From Thermosipho sp. (in: thermotogales) (GTDB lineage: Bacteria; Thermotogota; Thermotogae; Thermotogales; Fervidobacteriaceae), in contig JACDNZ010000002.1 of assembly GCA_017656345.1 (NCBI GenBank), positions 1-64,000 on the forward strand: a stretch of DNA of 64,000 bases. Reading direction: 5' to 3'. A program made the position numbers and the translations under genes. Position 1 is the stretch's first letter; every line of letters begins with the position of its first letter. Of this stretch, positions 24,506 through 34,837 are shown piece by piece. The notes beneath the pieces were generated by a model, which was not told where the DNA came from, did not search any database, and saw only the letters and a list, made by a program, of their open reading frames with translations.

Positions 24506-25702
24506 TTAAAGCTCTTCTTTTAAACTTTTAACAAAACGTGCAGCAAATTCTTCTAGCTTTTTTAAATCCTCATTATCAGGACTAAACTTTACTTCAACTG
24601 GTTCACAAGCTAGTTTCCAATTATTTTTATTTATATATTCTAAAATTCCTTTTACTCCTCCACCACTCCAACCATATGTTCCAAATGCCGCAAACACTCT
24701 ATTTTTCAAGCCTTTATGAGATAAATTAATTAGTAAATTTTCAACTGGCGGGAATATTCCATTGTTATATGTACAAGTACCAATTATTACACCTTTAAAT
24801 CGCCAGATTTCATTAATTATAAACGATTCATGTACATTTGATACATTCATAACTCTAATATTTTTTATTCCATGCTTTGCAAGAACATTTGCTATGTAAT
24901 CAGCCATTTTTTCGGTGTTTCCATACATTGAACCATAAACAATAACAACACCTTCTTCAGCTTCATACCTGCTCCATTTATCATACAAATCAACAATAAT
25001 TTTTGGATTACTTCTCCACACCGGACCATGAGTAGGTGCAATAATTTTTATATCCAAACCTGAAAGTTTTTGCAAAGCTTTTTGAACCATCGGCCCAAAC
25101 TTTCCAACAATATTAGAATAATATCTTCTTATCTCATTTTTATAATACTCAATTTCAACCTCGTCATCAAAAATTCCACCATCCAAAGTACCAAAGCCAC
25201 CAAAAGCATCGCCTGTGAAAACAACCTTTTCCGTTAATTCGTACGTTACCATAGTTTCAGGCCAGTGTACCATTGGAATCATGAAAAATTTCAAAGTATG
25301 CTTACCAAGATTTAATTCATCGCCTTCTTTGATTTCAAGCAAATTATCCTTAATTCCATATAAATCATTCAAAAACTCAAAAGTCTTTTTGTTACCAACT
25401 ATTTTAATATCTGGAAATGCCTGAAGAATTGACCAGATAGAACCTGAATGATCAGGTTCCATATGATTAATAACAAGATAATCAAGTGATTCACCATTAA
25501 TCAATTCTTTAATTTTCTGAATAAAAAGACCGGATTTACTTACTTTTACTGTATCAATAAGAACATTTTTTTCATCACATATCAAATATGAATTGTAACT
25601 TACCCCTTTTGGAAGTGGCCATATTCCTTCAAACAAATAAGTGTCCCTGTCATTAACGCCAACATAGTAAATATCGTCAGTAATATTTAAGATCTTTTCC
25701 AT
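24506..25702 (-). CDS. fprA: A-type flavoprotein (flavodiiron protein)
   Basis: A 398-residue cytoplasmic enzyme. The N-terminal metallo-beta-lactamase-like domain carries the diiron ligands NHMEPDHSG, HWPETM, GDAFG and THGP; the C-terminal flavodoxin domain carries the FMN loop YGSMYGNTE. These proteins reduce O2 to water (or NO to N2O) using electrons from rubredoxin and protect anaerobes. It resembles the structurally known Thermotoga protein TM0755 as I recall it. No rubredoxin gene is adjacent. The ATG has AGGAGGG upstream; about 180 bases separate it from der, room for its own promoter. Confidence 0.93.
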   Translation of the reverse strand: MEKILNITDDIYYVGVNDRDTYLFEGIWPLPKGVSYNSYLICDEKNVLIDTVKVSKSGLFIQKIKELINGESLDYLVINHMEPDHSGSIWSILQAFPDIKIVGNKKTFEFLNDLYGIKDNLLEIKEGDELNLGKHTLKFFMIPMVHWPETMVTYELTEKVVFTGDAFGGFGTLDGGIFDDEVEIEYYKNEIRRYYSNIVGKFGPMVQKALQKLSGLDIKIIAPTHGPVWRSNPKIIVDLYDKWSRYEAEEGVVIVYGSMYGNTEKMADYIANVLAKHGIKNIRVMNVSNVHESFIINEIWRFKGVIIGTCTYNNGIFPPVENLLINLSHKGLKNRVFAAFGTYGWSGGGVKGILEYINKNNWKLACEPVEVKFSPDNEDLKKLEEFAARFVKSLKEEL

Positions 25703-25882
25703 GCTTTACCCTCCTTTTTTAAAAGGAGCTCTGTTTTTCAAACCGGAAATTTGAAGTTTTTCAGTAACCAAAGCAATATTTTTTAACAGGTGTGAAACAG
25801 TAACTGGTGTTAAGCAAACATATTGCAAATATAAAGTCTATTTAACAATAACAAAAGCCCCCTATCCCCCCTTAATATTTTT

Positions 25883-27196
25883 CTAATGTCTTGGTTTAAA
25901 TTTTAGAAAAATAGGTGAGCCTATAAAGGAATAAATATTTTCTCTGATAGTTCTTCTCATCAAATTCTGATAAGACTCTGGAACTTTTTTACCATTGGTA
26001 AAAAATAAGAATGTAGGAGGCTTAATGTCTACCTGTGCCCCGTAAAGTATCTTTAATCCCCTTGGGGGTGGTGTAAACATCATCATCCTCTGAATTGCCG
26101 CATTTACAGCACTAGTTGGAACTCTATGATGCAATGACTTATAAGCTGCATCAATGCTGTTAAGTAGGTCTCCTATTCCCCTTTTTTCAACTGCACTTGT
26201 AAAGACTACAGGACTATAATTTATGAAATACAACTTTTCTTCAAATTGGTATAAAAACTCGCTTTTTCGCTCTTTAAACTTACTGATCAAATCTATTTTG
26301 TTAAACACCACTACTGTTGCCTTTCCCCTATTTTCAGCAATACCAGCAATTCTTTGATCTTGATGTGTAATTCCTTCTAACGAATCAATAACAATTACCA
26401 CTACATCTGCAAGTTCAATACTTCTTATTGACCTTACATTACTGTACATATCGATACTTTTATATTCCACTTTGCTTTTTCTTCTTAAACCAGCTGTATC
26501 TATAAAAAGGTATTTTCTTCCATTCATTTCAACCATCTCATCAATTGAATCACGAGTGGTGCCAGGAATCGGTGTCACAAGAGCTCTCTCGGAATTTAGC
26601 AAAGAATTAAACAAAGAAGATTTTCCTGCATTTGGCCTACCTACAAAAGCAACTCTAATAATTTCTTTATCATCTTTTTTAGGTTTTAAATCAAAACCCT
26701 TTTCTTCCAGTTTATCTATAACCTTTTCGATTAACTCATCTAAATTTTTTCCATGTTCAGCAGAAATTTTCAAGGGTTCATCAAAACCCAGAGTATAAAT
26801 ATCAGCTGCTACATTTAAAAATTTCTTTTCACTTTCAACTTTATTTGCAACCAATATAACATCTACTCCACTTTTTCTTAACAAGTCTGCAAGATAATAA
26901 TCTTCTGATGACAAACCATTTCGTCCGTCAACAACAAAAATAACCAAATCAGCTTCTTTAAGCATCTTCAAAGTATTTTCTTTGGTCTTCTTTGTAAACA
27001 AATCTTCTGGATTTTCAAAAATCCCACAGGTATCAACCAGTTGAAATTCTTTGTCATAATAAAGCACGCGGTCAGAGACCGCGTCTCTTGTAACTCCTTC
27101 TTTATTATCTACAATTGATTTTTTTCTACCAATTAATTTATTGAAAAGTGTAGACTTTCCAACGTTACTCTTCCCTACTATTAGTACTGTCGGCAT
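25883..27196 (-). CDS. der: Ribosome-assembly GTPase Der (EngA)
   Basis: Two tandem GTPase domains followed by a KH-like domain, 437 residues, needed for 50S subunit maturation. The first domain has GKSNVGKSTLFNKL, DTCGIF and NKVE; the second GRPNAGKSSLFNSL, DTAGLRRK and NKIDL. The C-terminal segment reads TPPPRGLKILYGAQVDIKPPTFLFF. The start overlaps the end of the S1 gene by 32 bases, with GGAGAAGGTG in the S1 coding region. A 7-bp GC-rich perfect hairpin occurs within codons of the first domain. It is the last gene of the long minus-strand run. Confidence 0.97.
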   Translation of the reverse strand: MPTVLIVGKSNVGKSTLFNKLIGRKKSIVDNKEGVTRDAVSDRVLYYDKEFQLVDTCGIFENPEDLFTKKTKENTLKMLKEADLVIFVVDGRNGLSSEDYYLADLLRKSGVDVILVANKVESEKKFLNVAADIYTLGFDEPLKISAEHGKNLDELIEKVIDKLEEKGFDLKPKKDDKEIIRVAFVGRPNAGKSSLFNSLLNSERALVTPIPGTTRDSIDEMVEMNGRKYLFIDTAGLRRKSKVEYKSIDMYSNVRSIRSIELADVVVIVIDSLEGITHQDQRIAGIAENRGKATVVVFNKIDLISKFKERKSEFLYQFEEKLYFINYSPVVFTSAVEKRGIGDLLNSIDAAYKSLHHRVPTSAVNAAIQRMMMFTPPPRGLKILYGAQVDIKPPTFLFFTNGKKVPESYQNLMRRTIRENIYSFIGSPIFLKFKPRH

Positions 27197-28796
27197 TTTT
27201 CACCTTCTCCTCCAGAGTTACTGTTCTTTGAGTTTCAGCTTCTTCATTTATTTTTTTCAATTGTTCAACCTCTTCTTTCAACTTTTCACTAACAGTTATT
27301 CTGTAAATATCTCCATCCTGAACCATCTTTATTATTTTAACTGATACTTCGTCTCCAATATTTTTGTCATCAATTGCTTGAGATTTGGGCAAATACCCTT
27401 CAACATCTTCTATTTCAACTATATAACCATTTTTTACACTCTTTATTATTTTTCCCGTTATAATATCGTTTTCAGCACACTTTTCAGCAAATAGTTTCCA
27501 AGGGTTTGGTGTTGCTTTCCTGATACTCAATTTCATTCGACGATTTTCCTTATCAAGATCAATAATTACTGCTTTTACCTTTTGTTTTAATGTTACTACA
27601 TCTTCAGGTTTTTCAATATATTTCCACGAAATTTCTGAAAATGGACAAAATCCACTAACTTCTTCTTCTAAATCTATTATAATTCCTGTATTTAAGATTG
27701 CACCAACTGTTCCAGTTACTACGTTACCAACTGGATATTTTTCTTCAATATCCTTCCATGGGTCTCCTTTGACTTCTTTATAACTCAATGACATTTTCCT
27801 TTCATCTTTATCAATTTCCTTAACTACAACCTTTACTACATCGCCTTCTGAAACAACATCTGAGATTTTTCCAGGTCGGCTCCAGAAAATTTCGCTAATA
27901 TGTACTAATCCTTCAACACCTGGTTCAAGGTTAACAAAAAATCCAAAAGGCATTATTTTCTTAACAACACCACTTACTATGGAACCAACAGGATATTTCT
28001 TTTCAATATTTTCCCATGGATCAGGCATAAGTGCCTTTAAACTTAAAGTTACCCTTCTCTTAGTGCCATCAATTTCTTTTATTAACAGTTTTACAGACTG
28101 ACCAATTCTAAAAACATCCTCGGCAGTTAACGATGTATCATATGAAACTTCAGAGTTTGGAACGAGTCCACTAATTCCTTCTGTTATTCTGACAAACGCT
28201 CCAAATTTCTCAATTCTTTCTACAAGTCCTTCTATTACATCTCCCTGTTTTCTTTCGGCAAAAAATCTTTCGATCATTTCTTCAACTATTGCTTTTCTAG
28301 AAACAACTATGTTAAGTTTTCTTCTGGAATCATCAAACTTTATAATTTTAAATTCCAGTAACTCTTCAGGAATGTTTTCATTTTGCCTTATTAATGATTC
28401 TCTTCCTGGAAGGAAAGCTTCAATTACGTTATCGATTAATACTTTATAACCGCCTTTACTTCTTTCTTTTATTTTACCAACTACTTTTTCACCATTTTTA
28501 AACTTTTCTTTTAAAATTTCCCTTGCCTTTCTTAGATAAACCCTTTTTTCAGATAAATATGCAGTTCCTTCTTCTTCATTTATTTTTAAAACAACCAGAT
28601 TAAGTTTTTCACCTATTTTGTATTGACCGGGTTCTCTTACAAGTTCATCTGCAACAATTACACCTTCCCCTTTCCATTCAAAATCAACAAAAACTTCCGA
28701 ATCTGTTTTTCTAACAACAACTCCTTCAATTAAAGCACCCCTTTTTACATTTTCAAAAAGGTAATTTTCCAGCATCTTCTCAAAACTGTTTTCCAT
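27165..28796 (-). CDS. rpsA: Ribosomal protein S1 homologue with about six S1 domains
   Basis: A 543-residue RNA-binding protein. S1 domains recur about every 80-85 residues: GALIEGVVV, GEKVVGKIKE, GDVIEGLVERIEKFGAFVRI, GSIVSGVVKKIMPFGFFVNL, GNVVTGTVGAILNTGIIIDL and NDIITGKIIKSVKNGYIVEI. The third and fourth are the most typical. It places mRNA on the 30S subunit. Its gene lies between ispH and der, and the cmk-ispH-rpsA-der order is common in Gram-positive bacteria and Thermotogales, where ispH and S1 are sometimes fused. Here they are separate genes four bases apart. Confidence 0.93.
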   Translation of the reverse strand: MENSFEKMLENYLFENVKRGALIEGVVVRKTDSEVFVDFEWKGEGVIVADELVREPGQYKIGEKLNLVVLKINEEEGTAYLSEKRVYLRKAREILKEKFKNGEKVVGKIKERSKGGYKVLIDNVIEAFLPGRESLIRQNENIPEELLEFKIIKFDDSRRKLNIVVSRKAIVEEMIERFFAERKQGDVIEGLVERIEKFGAFVRITEGISGLVPNSEVSYDTSLTAEDVFRIGQSVKLLIKEIDGTKRRVTLSLKALMPDPWENIEKKYPVGSIVSGVVKKIMPFGFFVNLEPGVEGLVHISEIFWSRPGKISDVVSEGDVVKVVVKEIDKDERKMSLSYKEVKGDPWKDIEEKYPVGNVVTGTVGAILNTGIIIDLEEEVSGFCPFSEISWKYIEKPEDVVTLKQKVKAVIIDLDKENRRMKLSIRKATPNPWKLFAEKCAENDIITGKIIKSVKNGYIVEIEDVEGYLPKSQAIDDKNIGDEVSVKIIKMVQDGDIYRITVSEKLKEEVEQLKKINEEAETQRTVTLEEKVKNADSTNSREE

Positions 28797-28800
28797 ATTA

Positions 28801-29604
28801 CTACATCCCTCCTAATTTTTTTAATATATTTACTACTCTATTGACAGTTTCATTTGGAGTAGAAGTGCCACTTACTACTCCTACTTTTTTTACATTAAGT
28901 GGGAACTTGTTTAATTCATCTTCAGTTTCTATATGTAGAACTTCTGTATATTCTGAAGCTATTCGTGCTAGTTTCCGAGTATTCGAACTATGTTTCCCAC
29001 CAACAACAATTAACAAATCAACATTTTTAGCAATTTCTTTTGTTTCATTTTCTCTTGTAATTGTTATTTTACAAATCGTGTTAAAAACAACATGTTTAGC
29101 TATTTTTGATTTTTTTAAAGTCTCATCAATAAATTTATTAAATTCTTCTACCGACATGGTAGTTTGACTTAAAAAAGCCACTTTTTCAGTATCTATCGAG
29201 ATCGGTGTTTGGGATACTATTGCTTTTTTTGAATAACTTTTTATAGCAATCATTTCTGGATGGTTTGGTTTTCCAAAAACAATATTTTGATAACCTTCAT
29301 TTTCCAATTTTTCCGCTCTAATAAATAAATTATGTACAATACTACAAGTCAAATCCTCAATTTTATACTTCTCTTTTAACTTCTCAATCTTCTCCTTTGG
29401 AAGTCCATGAGCCCTTACTAAAAAGATTTCACCATCATCAAAGGAAAGTCCTAATTCCTTCAATTCACTCATAACTTCTTTATTGTGGACAATATCATCA
29501 TCTGTAAAAACTTTATTACCTTTTTTCAACAAATTCCGTGCCCTTTCAACTGCATCTTTTACCCCAAAACAAAAACCTATATTTTTCGCAATTATAATCT
29601 GCAT
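28801..29604 (-). CDS. ispH: 4-hydroxy-3-methylbut-2-enyl diphosphate reductase
   Basis: The last enzyme of the MEP pathway, making IPP and DMAPP with a [4Fe-4S] cluster. The three cluster cysteines are in NIGFCFGVK, DLTCSIVHNL and FNTICKITI. Substrate-binding residues are in DDIVHNKEV, RAHGLP, GKPNHPEM, SQTTMS, GGKHSSNTRKL and SGTSTP. At 267 residues it is slightly shorter than most relatives. The second cysteine context is usually TCP; here it is TCS. The start overlaps cmk by 13 bases. Confidence 0.95.
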   Translation of the reverse strand: MQIIIAKNIGFCFGVKDAVERARNLLKKGNKVFTDDDIVHNKEVMSELKELGLSFDDGEIFLVRAHGLPKEKIEKLKEKYKIEDLTCSIVHNLFIRAEKLENEGYQNIVFGKPNHPEMIAIKSYSKKAIVSQTPISIDTEKVAFLSQTTMSVEEFNKFIDETLKKSKIAKHVVFNTICKITITRENETKEIAKNVDLLIVVGGKHSSNTRKLARIASEYTEVLHIETEDELNKFPLNVKKVGVVSGTSTPNETVNRVVNILKKLGGM

Positions 29605-30251
29605 TTTTTCCTTACCACCTCAAAAATTTCATTGACAACCTCTTCTAAAGTGTAATTCGTTGTATCAATTTCAATTGCATCATCAGCTCTTCTTAATGGT
29701 GCAATCTTTCTTTCACTGTCCTGTTTATCACGAATAATTATCTCGTTCAAAATTTCCTCATATTCTACTTCTACACCTTTTTCTCTTAATTCTTTAAATC
29801 TCCTTTTAGCACGAGCTTCTGGAGATGCTGTTAGGAAAATCTTAACTTCAGCATCCGGGATGACAACAGTACCAATATCTCTGCCTTCAACTACTATATT
29901 TTCATGCAAAGATATTTCTCTTTGTAACTTTGTTAAATATTCTCTTACAACAGGTAGGCTTGCATATTTAGATGCATATATACCAACTTCAGGAGTTCTT
30001 ATCTCATCATCGATATTTTTTCCGTTAACTACAAATGTACCGTTAAAAAATTCTATTTTCAGCTTTTCAAGTTCTTCCTTTATCTTTTCAACGGCTGTCT
30101 CACTAATGTTTTTATTTTTTAAATACAAACCAACAATTCTATACATTGCACCTGTGTCAAGATAATAAAATCCTAACCTTTTTGCAAGCAATTTTGCGAC
30201 AGTTGTTTTACCTGATCCCGCAGGACCATCAATTGCAATTCTACATGGCAT
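29592..30251 (-). CDS. cmk: Cytidylate kinase
   Basis: A 219-residue nucleoside monophosphate kinase that converts CMP/dCMP to the diphosphate. The P-loop is GPAGSGKTTVAK, the substrate region YLDTGAMYRIVG and GRDIGTVVIPDAEVKIFLTA, and the lid RDKQDSERKIAPLRRADDAIEIDT. All are standard. AGGTGATAG precedes the ATG. It lies 12 bases after aspS and overlaps ispH. Confidence 0.97.
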   Translation of the reverse strand: MPCRIAIDGPAGSGKTTVAKLLAKRLGFYYLDTGAMYRIVGLYLKNKNISETAVEKIKEELEKLKIEFFNGTFVVNGKNIDDEIRTPEVGIYASKYASLPVVREYLTKLQREISLHENIVVEGRDIGTVVIPDAEVKIFLTASPEARAKRRFKELREKGVEVEYEEILNEIIIRDKQDSERKIAPLRRADDAIEIDTTNYTLEEVVNEIFEVVRKKCRL

Positions 30252-30263
30252 ACTATCACCTAT

Positions 30264-32012
30264 TTAATCGTTTTCTTCATTTTCATTTTTTACAACTTCA
30301 ATTGCCAGTTCTTCAAGTTGGCTTTCAGTAACAATTGAAGGAGCACCTGTTAATTGACATATACCACTTGTAGTCTTCGGGAATGCTATTACATCTCTGA
30401 TTGTTTCACTTTGTGAAGCAATTGCAACCATTCTATCAAAACCAAATGCAATTCCGCCATGAGGTGGTACACCGTATTGAAGAGCTTCTAACAAAAACCC
30501 AAACTTTTCGTGTGCCTCTTCTTCTGAAAGACCAATTAATTTAAATACTTTTTCCTGAATTTCTTTGTTATGTATTCTCAAACTTCCCCCACCAAGTTCA
30601 TTACCATTTAATATCATATCATATGCATATGCTTTTATTTTATCTGGACTATCATCAATATTTTTTGGCAGGGTAAATGGATGATGTTTTGCAACATATC
30701 TCTGCTCTTCTTCATCCCATTCTAGGAATGGAAAATCAACTACCCATAATGCATCAAACCCTTTAGCTTTATCCCTAAAATGTTCTTTTCCAATTTTTAA
30801 CCTCAAAGCACCTAAAGCTGTATTTAAGACTTCCCTATCATCAAAAGCAGCTATCAAAACAACGTCTCCTTCTTTTAAGTTGAATTTTGCTTTTATTTCT
30901 TGATAATTTCTTCCTAAAAATTTGGAAGTTGGTGACACTACTTCACCATTTTCCACCTTAAACCACAATAAACCACCCAAACCTAAATCCTTCACAAAAT
31001 TTTCATAATCAGAAGCAATTTTTCTGCTTATAGGAATATTAGTAATAAATCCCTTTACTGACCCACCTTTTTCTAATATATTATTTACAATTTTAAATTC
31101 AGTATTTCTAAAATATTCTGTCAAATCCAATAATTCCATACCAAAACGTCTATCAGGTTTATCACTTCCATATTTTTCCATCGCTTCATCATAAGTTATC
31201 CTGTCAAATTTTTCCGGTAATTCTATTCCAACTGAACTGAAGATAAATCTAACAAGGTTTTCCATTATTTCAAGAATATCATTTTCTTCTACAAATGACA
31301 TTTCTATATCAATCTGGGTAAATTCTGGTTGCCTATCAGCCCTTAGATCTTCGTCTCTGAAACACCTGGCAAATTGATAATATTTATCAAAACCTGAAAT
31401 CATCAAAAGTTGTTTAAATAACTGTGGAGATTGCGGTAAAGCATAGAATTTCCCCTTTTGCATTCTAGAAGGTACAAGAAAATCTCTTGCGCCTTCTGGA
31501 GTACTTTTAGTCAAATATGGGGTTTCAATTTCTATAAATCCGTTGTTGTTTAAAAATTCTCTTGCAGCTTGAGCCATTTTATGTCTCAATATAAGGTTAT
31601 TTTTCATTTTTTCTGATCTAAGATCAATATACCTATACTTTAACCTCAGTTCTTCCGAAACGTTATCCCCTGGGTAAAAGGGCGGTAGTTTTGTTTCTGA
31701 AAGTATTTTAATAGATGAAGCATAAACTTCTATTTCACCTGTTGAAAAGTTTGTTTTAGTTTCGTCTGGGCGCTCTTTTACTTCACCAACAACTTGAATA
31801 ACATATTCTCGCCCAATTTCTTGAGCTACAGCATAAGCAGGTGAATCAGGGTTTACTACTACCTGAGTAATACCATATCTATCTCTTAAGATAATAAACT
31901 TTATTCCACCAAGATCTCGAATCCTATCAACCCATCCTGCCAGAGTTACAACTTTGTTGGTATCTTTTTTCCTTAATTCTCCACATGTATGTGTTCTATA
32001 CAAAATACTCAC
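30264..32012 (-). CDS. aspS: Aspartyl-tRNA synthetase
   Basis: A class II synthetase of 582 residues with the bacterial layout: N-terminal OB-fold anticodon-binding domain ([26 protein letters not shown]), class II core ([58 protein letters not shown] split by the usual spacing), GAD insertion domain, and motif 3 [11 protein letters not shown] near the C terminus. The start is a GTG overlapping the transaldolase stop. Whether it also charges tRNA-Asn cannot be told from the gene alone; gatCAB is not in this window. Confidence 0.97.
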   Translation of the reverse strand: MSILYRTHTCGELRKKDTNKVVTLAGWVDRIRDLGGIKFIILRDRYGITQVVVNPDSPAYAVAQEIGREYVIQVVGEVKERPDETKTNFSTGEIEVYASSIKILSETKLPPFYPGDNVSEELRLKYRYIDLRSEKMKNNLILRHKMAQAAREFLNNNGFIEIETPYLTKSTPEGARDFLVPSRMQKGKFYALPQSPQLFKQLLMISGFDKYYQFARCFRDEDLRADRQPEFTQIDIEMSFVEENDILEIMENLVRFIFSSVGIELPEKFDRITYDEAMEKYGSDKPDRRFGMELLDLTEYFRNTEFKIVNNILEKGGSVKGFITNIPISRKIASDYENFVKDLGLGGLLWFKVENGEVVSPTSKFLGRNYQEIKAKFNLKEGDVVLIAAFDDREVLNTALGALRLKIGKEHFRDKAKGFDALWVVDFPFLEWDEEEQRYVAKHHPFTLPKNIDDSPDKIKAYAYDMILNGNELGGGSLRIHNKEIQEKVFKLIGLSEEEAHEKFGFLLEALQYGVPPHGGIAFGFDRMVAIASQSETIRDVIAFPKTTSGICQLTGAPSIVTESQLEELAIEVVKNENEEND

Positions 32013-32659
32013 CTTCCTGATTTATATTTTTCCCAATCTTCCAGAAATCTTTTTATTCCAACATCCGTAAGCGAATGTTTAAACATTTTTTCCAAAACAT
32101 TGAATGGTATGGTTGCAACATCTACTCCTATAATTGCCGCTTCTAATACATGCATAGGATGTCTAATACTTGCTGCAATAATTTCTGTTTCAAAACCATA
32201 GTTTGCATATATTGTTACTATTTCATCTAAAAGCTTTACACCATCATTTCCTATATCATCAAGTCTTCCAATAAATGGACTAACGTATGTCGCTCCAGCT
32301 TTTGCCGCAAGTAGAGCTTGATTGGCACTGAATACCAGAGTAACGTTTGTTTTTATTCCTTCTGAAGACAATATTTTTACTGCTTTGATTCCATCAGTTG
32401 TCATTGGAATTTTTACTACCACATGTTCGTCAATTTTTGCCAGTTTTCTGGCTTCATTTACCATTTCTTCCCAATTCAATGAAATAACCTCAGCCGAAAC
32501 TGGCCCTTGTACTATTTCACAGATTTCTTTTATTGTTTCTTCAAAAGGTTTACCCTCTCTTGAAATTAAAGTTGGATTAGTAGTAACACCATCCACAATT
32601 CCCCATTCTACTCCTTTTTTTATCTGATCAATATTCGCTGTATCCAAAAATATTTTCAC
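32009..32659 (-). CDS. tal: Transaldolase, small TalC/FSA-like type
   Basis: A 216-residue TIM-barrel enzyme. Characteristic segments are [47 protein letters not shown] (Schiff-base lysine), [28 protein letters not shown] and [24 protein letters not shown]. It moves dihydroxyacetone units in the non-oxidative pentose phosphate pathway. The track ATG at 32677 overlaps the preceding gene; GTG at 32659 has GGGAGGTGG at good spacing and gives the normal N terminus. It is the only central-carbon gene inside the long minus-strand run. Confidence 0.93.
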   Translation of the reverse strand: MKIFLDTANIDQIKKGVEWGIVDGVTTNPTLISREGKPFEETIKEICEIVQGPVSAEVISLNWEEMVNEARKLAKIDEHVVVKIPMTTDGIKAVKILSSEGIKTNVTLVFSANQALLAAKAGATYVSPFIGRLDDIGNDGVKLLDEIVTIYANYGFETEIIAASIRHPMHVLEAAIIGVDVATIPFNVLEKMFKHSLTDVGIKRFLEDWEKYKSGR

Positions 32660-32673
32660 AAAAACCACCTCCC

Positions 32674-34827
32674 TCATTTCAAACCAGTTCGCGCGATACC
32701 TCTTATAAAGTATTGCTGTGTGAAAAGGAATAATATGATAACCGGTAAAATTGAAAATGTTGCTGCTGCCATTAGTTGATTGTAAAGTGTACCAACGTCA
32801 GAACTGAAGTTTTGTAAACCTACAGGTAATGTTCTGTATTTATCACTATTTGTAACAATTAATACCCAGAGGAAAGAATTCCAGCTACCCACAAACTTCA
32901 AAAGGGCTCCGGTAATAATTACCGGCTTACTTAATGGCACAACAATTTGCCATAAAAACCTCCAATGCGAACAACCATCAATTTTCGATGCATCAAAAAG
33001 TTCTTTTGGAATTGTCAGAAAGTGCTGTCTCATCAAGAAAATAGCGAAAACACTCACTACCCAGGGAACGATTAATGCATAATATGTATCAATCCAACCA
33101 AACTTAGAAATTGTTATAAAATTGGGGACCAATAGAACTTCTCCAGGTACCATCATTGTAGCCAAAAAGAGTCCAAACAAAAGATTTCTACCAGGAAAAT
33201 TCATCCATGAAAATGCATATGCAGCCATAGAAGCAATTATAACTTCCAAAATTGTTGTTAAAGATGCTACTAAAACTGTATTAATATAATATCTACCAAA
33301 AGGAGCAGATTTCCAAGCATCAACATAATTCTGGAATATATTTGCAAAAGTTTCTCCAAGGCTAAAATCCAAAGTTACCTTGTTAATATCATTATCACTC
33401 AAATAGATGGGACTTACATTTTCAAGTTCGATTTCAATAACTTCTCCACTTTTTACTCTAACTGCCTTTACAAAATCTGGAGCACTAACAATCTTCCAAG
33501 CATTCAATGAGTTGTTGTACACTCTCCTAATTTCATTAACATAATCACTGTAGATTATTAGATCTTTTATTAGTTCATGTAAATTATTTACATCGTTATA
33601 AGTATTTAGTTTTGATTTAAATATTTTGTAAGTACTACTGGTGTAAAGTAAATCATCAGTAACTACCAACAAATCATCCAACGAACCCTTTTGTAAAATA
33701 TTTTTATAATCAACATTATTATCGATTAAAACATTTTTAAATGTAACAGTTAAACTTTTTAAGTCCGTTAAAATAGAACTTGAGATATTATATTTCTCTT
33801 TCAAATACTCATCAATTGCCTTTGAAAAATTCTCAGGTAAATTATCATAACCATTTTTTTCAATAACTTCGTTTAAAATCTCTATATTGCTATATCCAGC
33901 TAAAGCATCTTTTAAAAGTTTCAATTTTTCTTTTTGACTTATTGATTTTGCAATTATTGGTTTTGAAATCGTCTTTGTCTGAATACTCTTAAAGAATTCT
34001 AAAGTATCAATGTAAAATTTTATTTTTATTAACTCATCTTCAAAAACCTTTACAACTTTCAAATTATAAACACTTTTCAATTCATTTTCCCCATCATATT
34101 CGAAATTATGCTTACTTAAAATATCGTATATTTCCTGAATTTCTTCATCCAGCAATATTAAATACTTTCCAGATTTAAATTTTAACAATTTTTCTTTCAT
34201 ATCATTTATTTCTTTTTCTTTTGCAACCAAAAATTCTGAAAATTTTTGTTTTTCTTCTTCAGAAGAAATTCGCCTATCAATAAATTTCTTAATTAATTCT
34301 ATGCCTTGAATTGCTCCATCAAATCTTCCAAACAAATTATTCACATAATTTAATCTCTGAAAATACGGATTTGGACCGCTTTTGTAATACATAAAAACTT
34401 CTTCAAAAAACTTTTCTGGAGATTCGGTTGTAAAATGTGCAAAGTTATTCTGAGTTTCTAACCACTTGTAAAACTCATCTCTATCAGCATGATCAATATA
34501 ATCAAATCCTTCAATATTGATGTTCAGAGTTCCTCTATTAAATGGATCATCATTAACTATTATGTTGAGAATGTTATTAACATCCTGAGTTGATGATGTA
34601 AAACTTAAAGCTTCGCTTAGACTAATTCCTTTTACTGTTCTAACTGCTCCAAGTTTTACATAAACTTTTACATCTCTATGCGTGAAAAAATTCTTCGAAT
34701 ACCACTGAGGTGGCCATTCTTGAACTTCACTTGGTAATTTAAATGATGTAACTAGCATCCATGCAAAAGGCAAAATCATTATTACAAATCCAAAAGACAA
34801 TAATAGGTATATTATAAGCTTCTTCAC
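32674..34827 (-). CDS. MalG-type sugar permease with a very large extracytoplasmic insertion
   Basis: The first membrane helix ([26 protein letters not shown]) is followed by about 450 hydrophilic, partly coiled-coil residues. The remaining five helices of a CUT1 permease then follow, including the EAA loop [27 protein letters not shown]. At 717 residues it is about 2.5 times normal size. The insert lies where the first periplasmic loop would be and has no enzyme motif I can recognise. Enlarged MalG proteins are known in some Thermotogales, but I cannot compare them here. A GTG at 34827 with GAGGTGAT is preferred to the track GTG at 34836. No binding protein or ATPase is adjacent. Confidence 0.88.
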   Translation of the reverse strand: MKKLIIYLLLSFGFVIMILPFAWMLVTSFKLPSEVQEWPPQWYSKNFFTHRDVKVYVKLGAVRTVKGISLSEALSFTSSTQDVNNILNIIVNDDPFNRGTLNINIEGFDYIDHADRDEFYKWLETQNNFAHFTTESPEKFFEEVFMYYKSGPNPYFQRLNYVNNLFGRFDGAIQGIELIKKFIDRRISSEEEKQKFSEFLVAKEKEINDMKEKLLKFKSGKYLILLDEEIQEIYDILSKHNFEYDGENELKSVYNLKVVKVFEDELIKIKFYIDTLEFFKSIQTKTISKPIIAKSISQKEKLKLLKDALAGYSNIEILNEVIEKNGYDNLPENFSKAIDEYLKEKYNISSSILTDLKSLTVTFKNVLIDNNVDYKNILQKGSLDDLLVVTDDLLYTSSTYKIFKSKLNTYNDVNNLHELIKDLIIYSDYVNEIRRVYNNSLNAWKIVSAPDFVKAVRVKSGEVIEIELENVSPIYLSDNDINKVTLDFSLGETFANIFQNYVDAWKSAPFGRYYINTVLVASLTTILEVIIASMAAYAFSWMNFPGRNLLFGLFLATMMVPGEVLLVPNFITISKFGWIDTYYALIVPWVVSVFAIFLMRQHFLTIPKELFDASKIDGCSHWRFLWQIVVPLSKPVIITGALLKFVGSWNSFLWVLIVTNSDKYRTLPVGLQNFSSDVGTLYNQLMAAATFSILPVIILFLFTQQYFIRGIARTGLK

Positions 34828-34837
34828 TATTATCACC

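Noticed and set aside
25840-25882. Two long G runs on the minus strand just after der
   Set aside because: Only two runs are present, not the four needed for an intramolecular quadruplex, and no clear terminator stem can be drawn.
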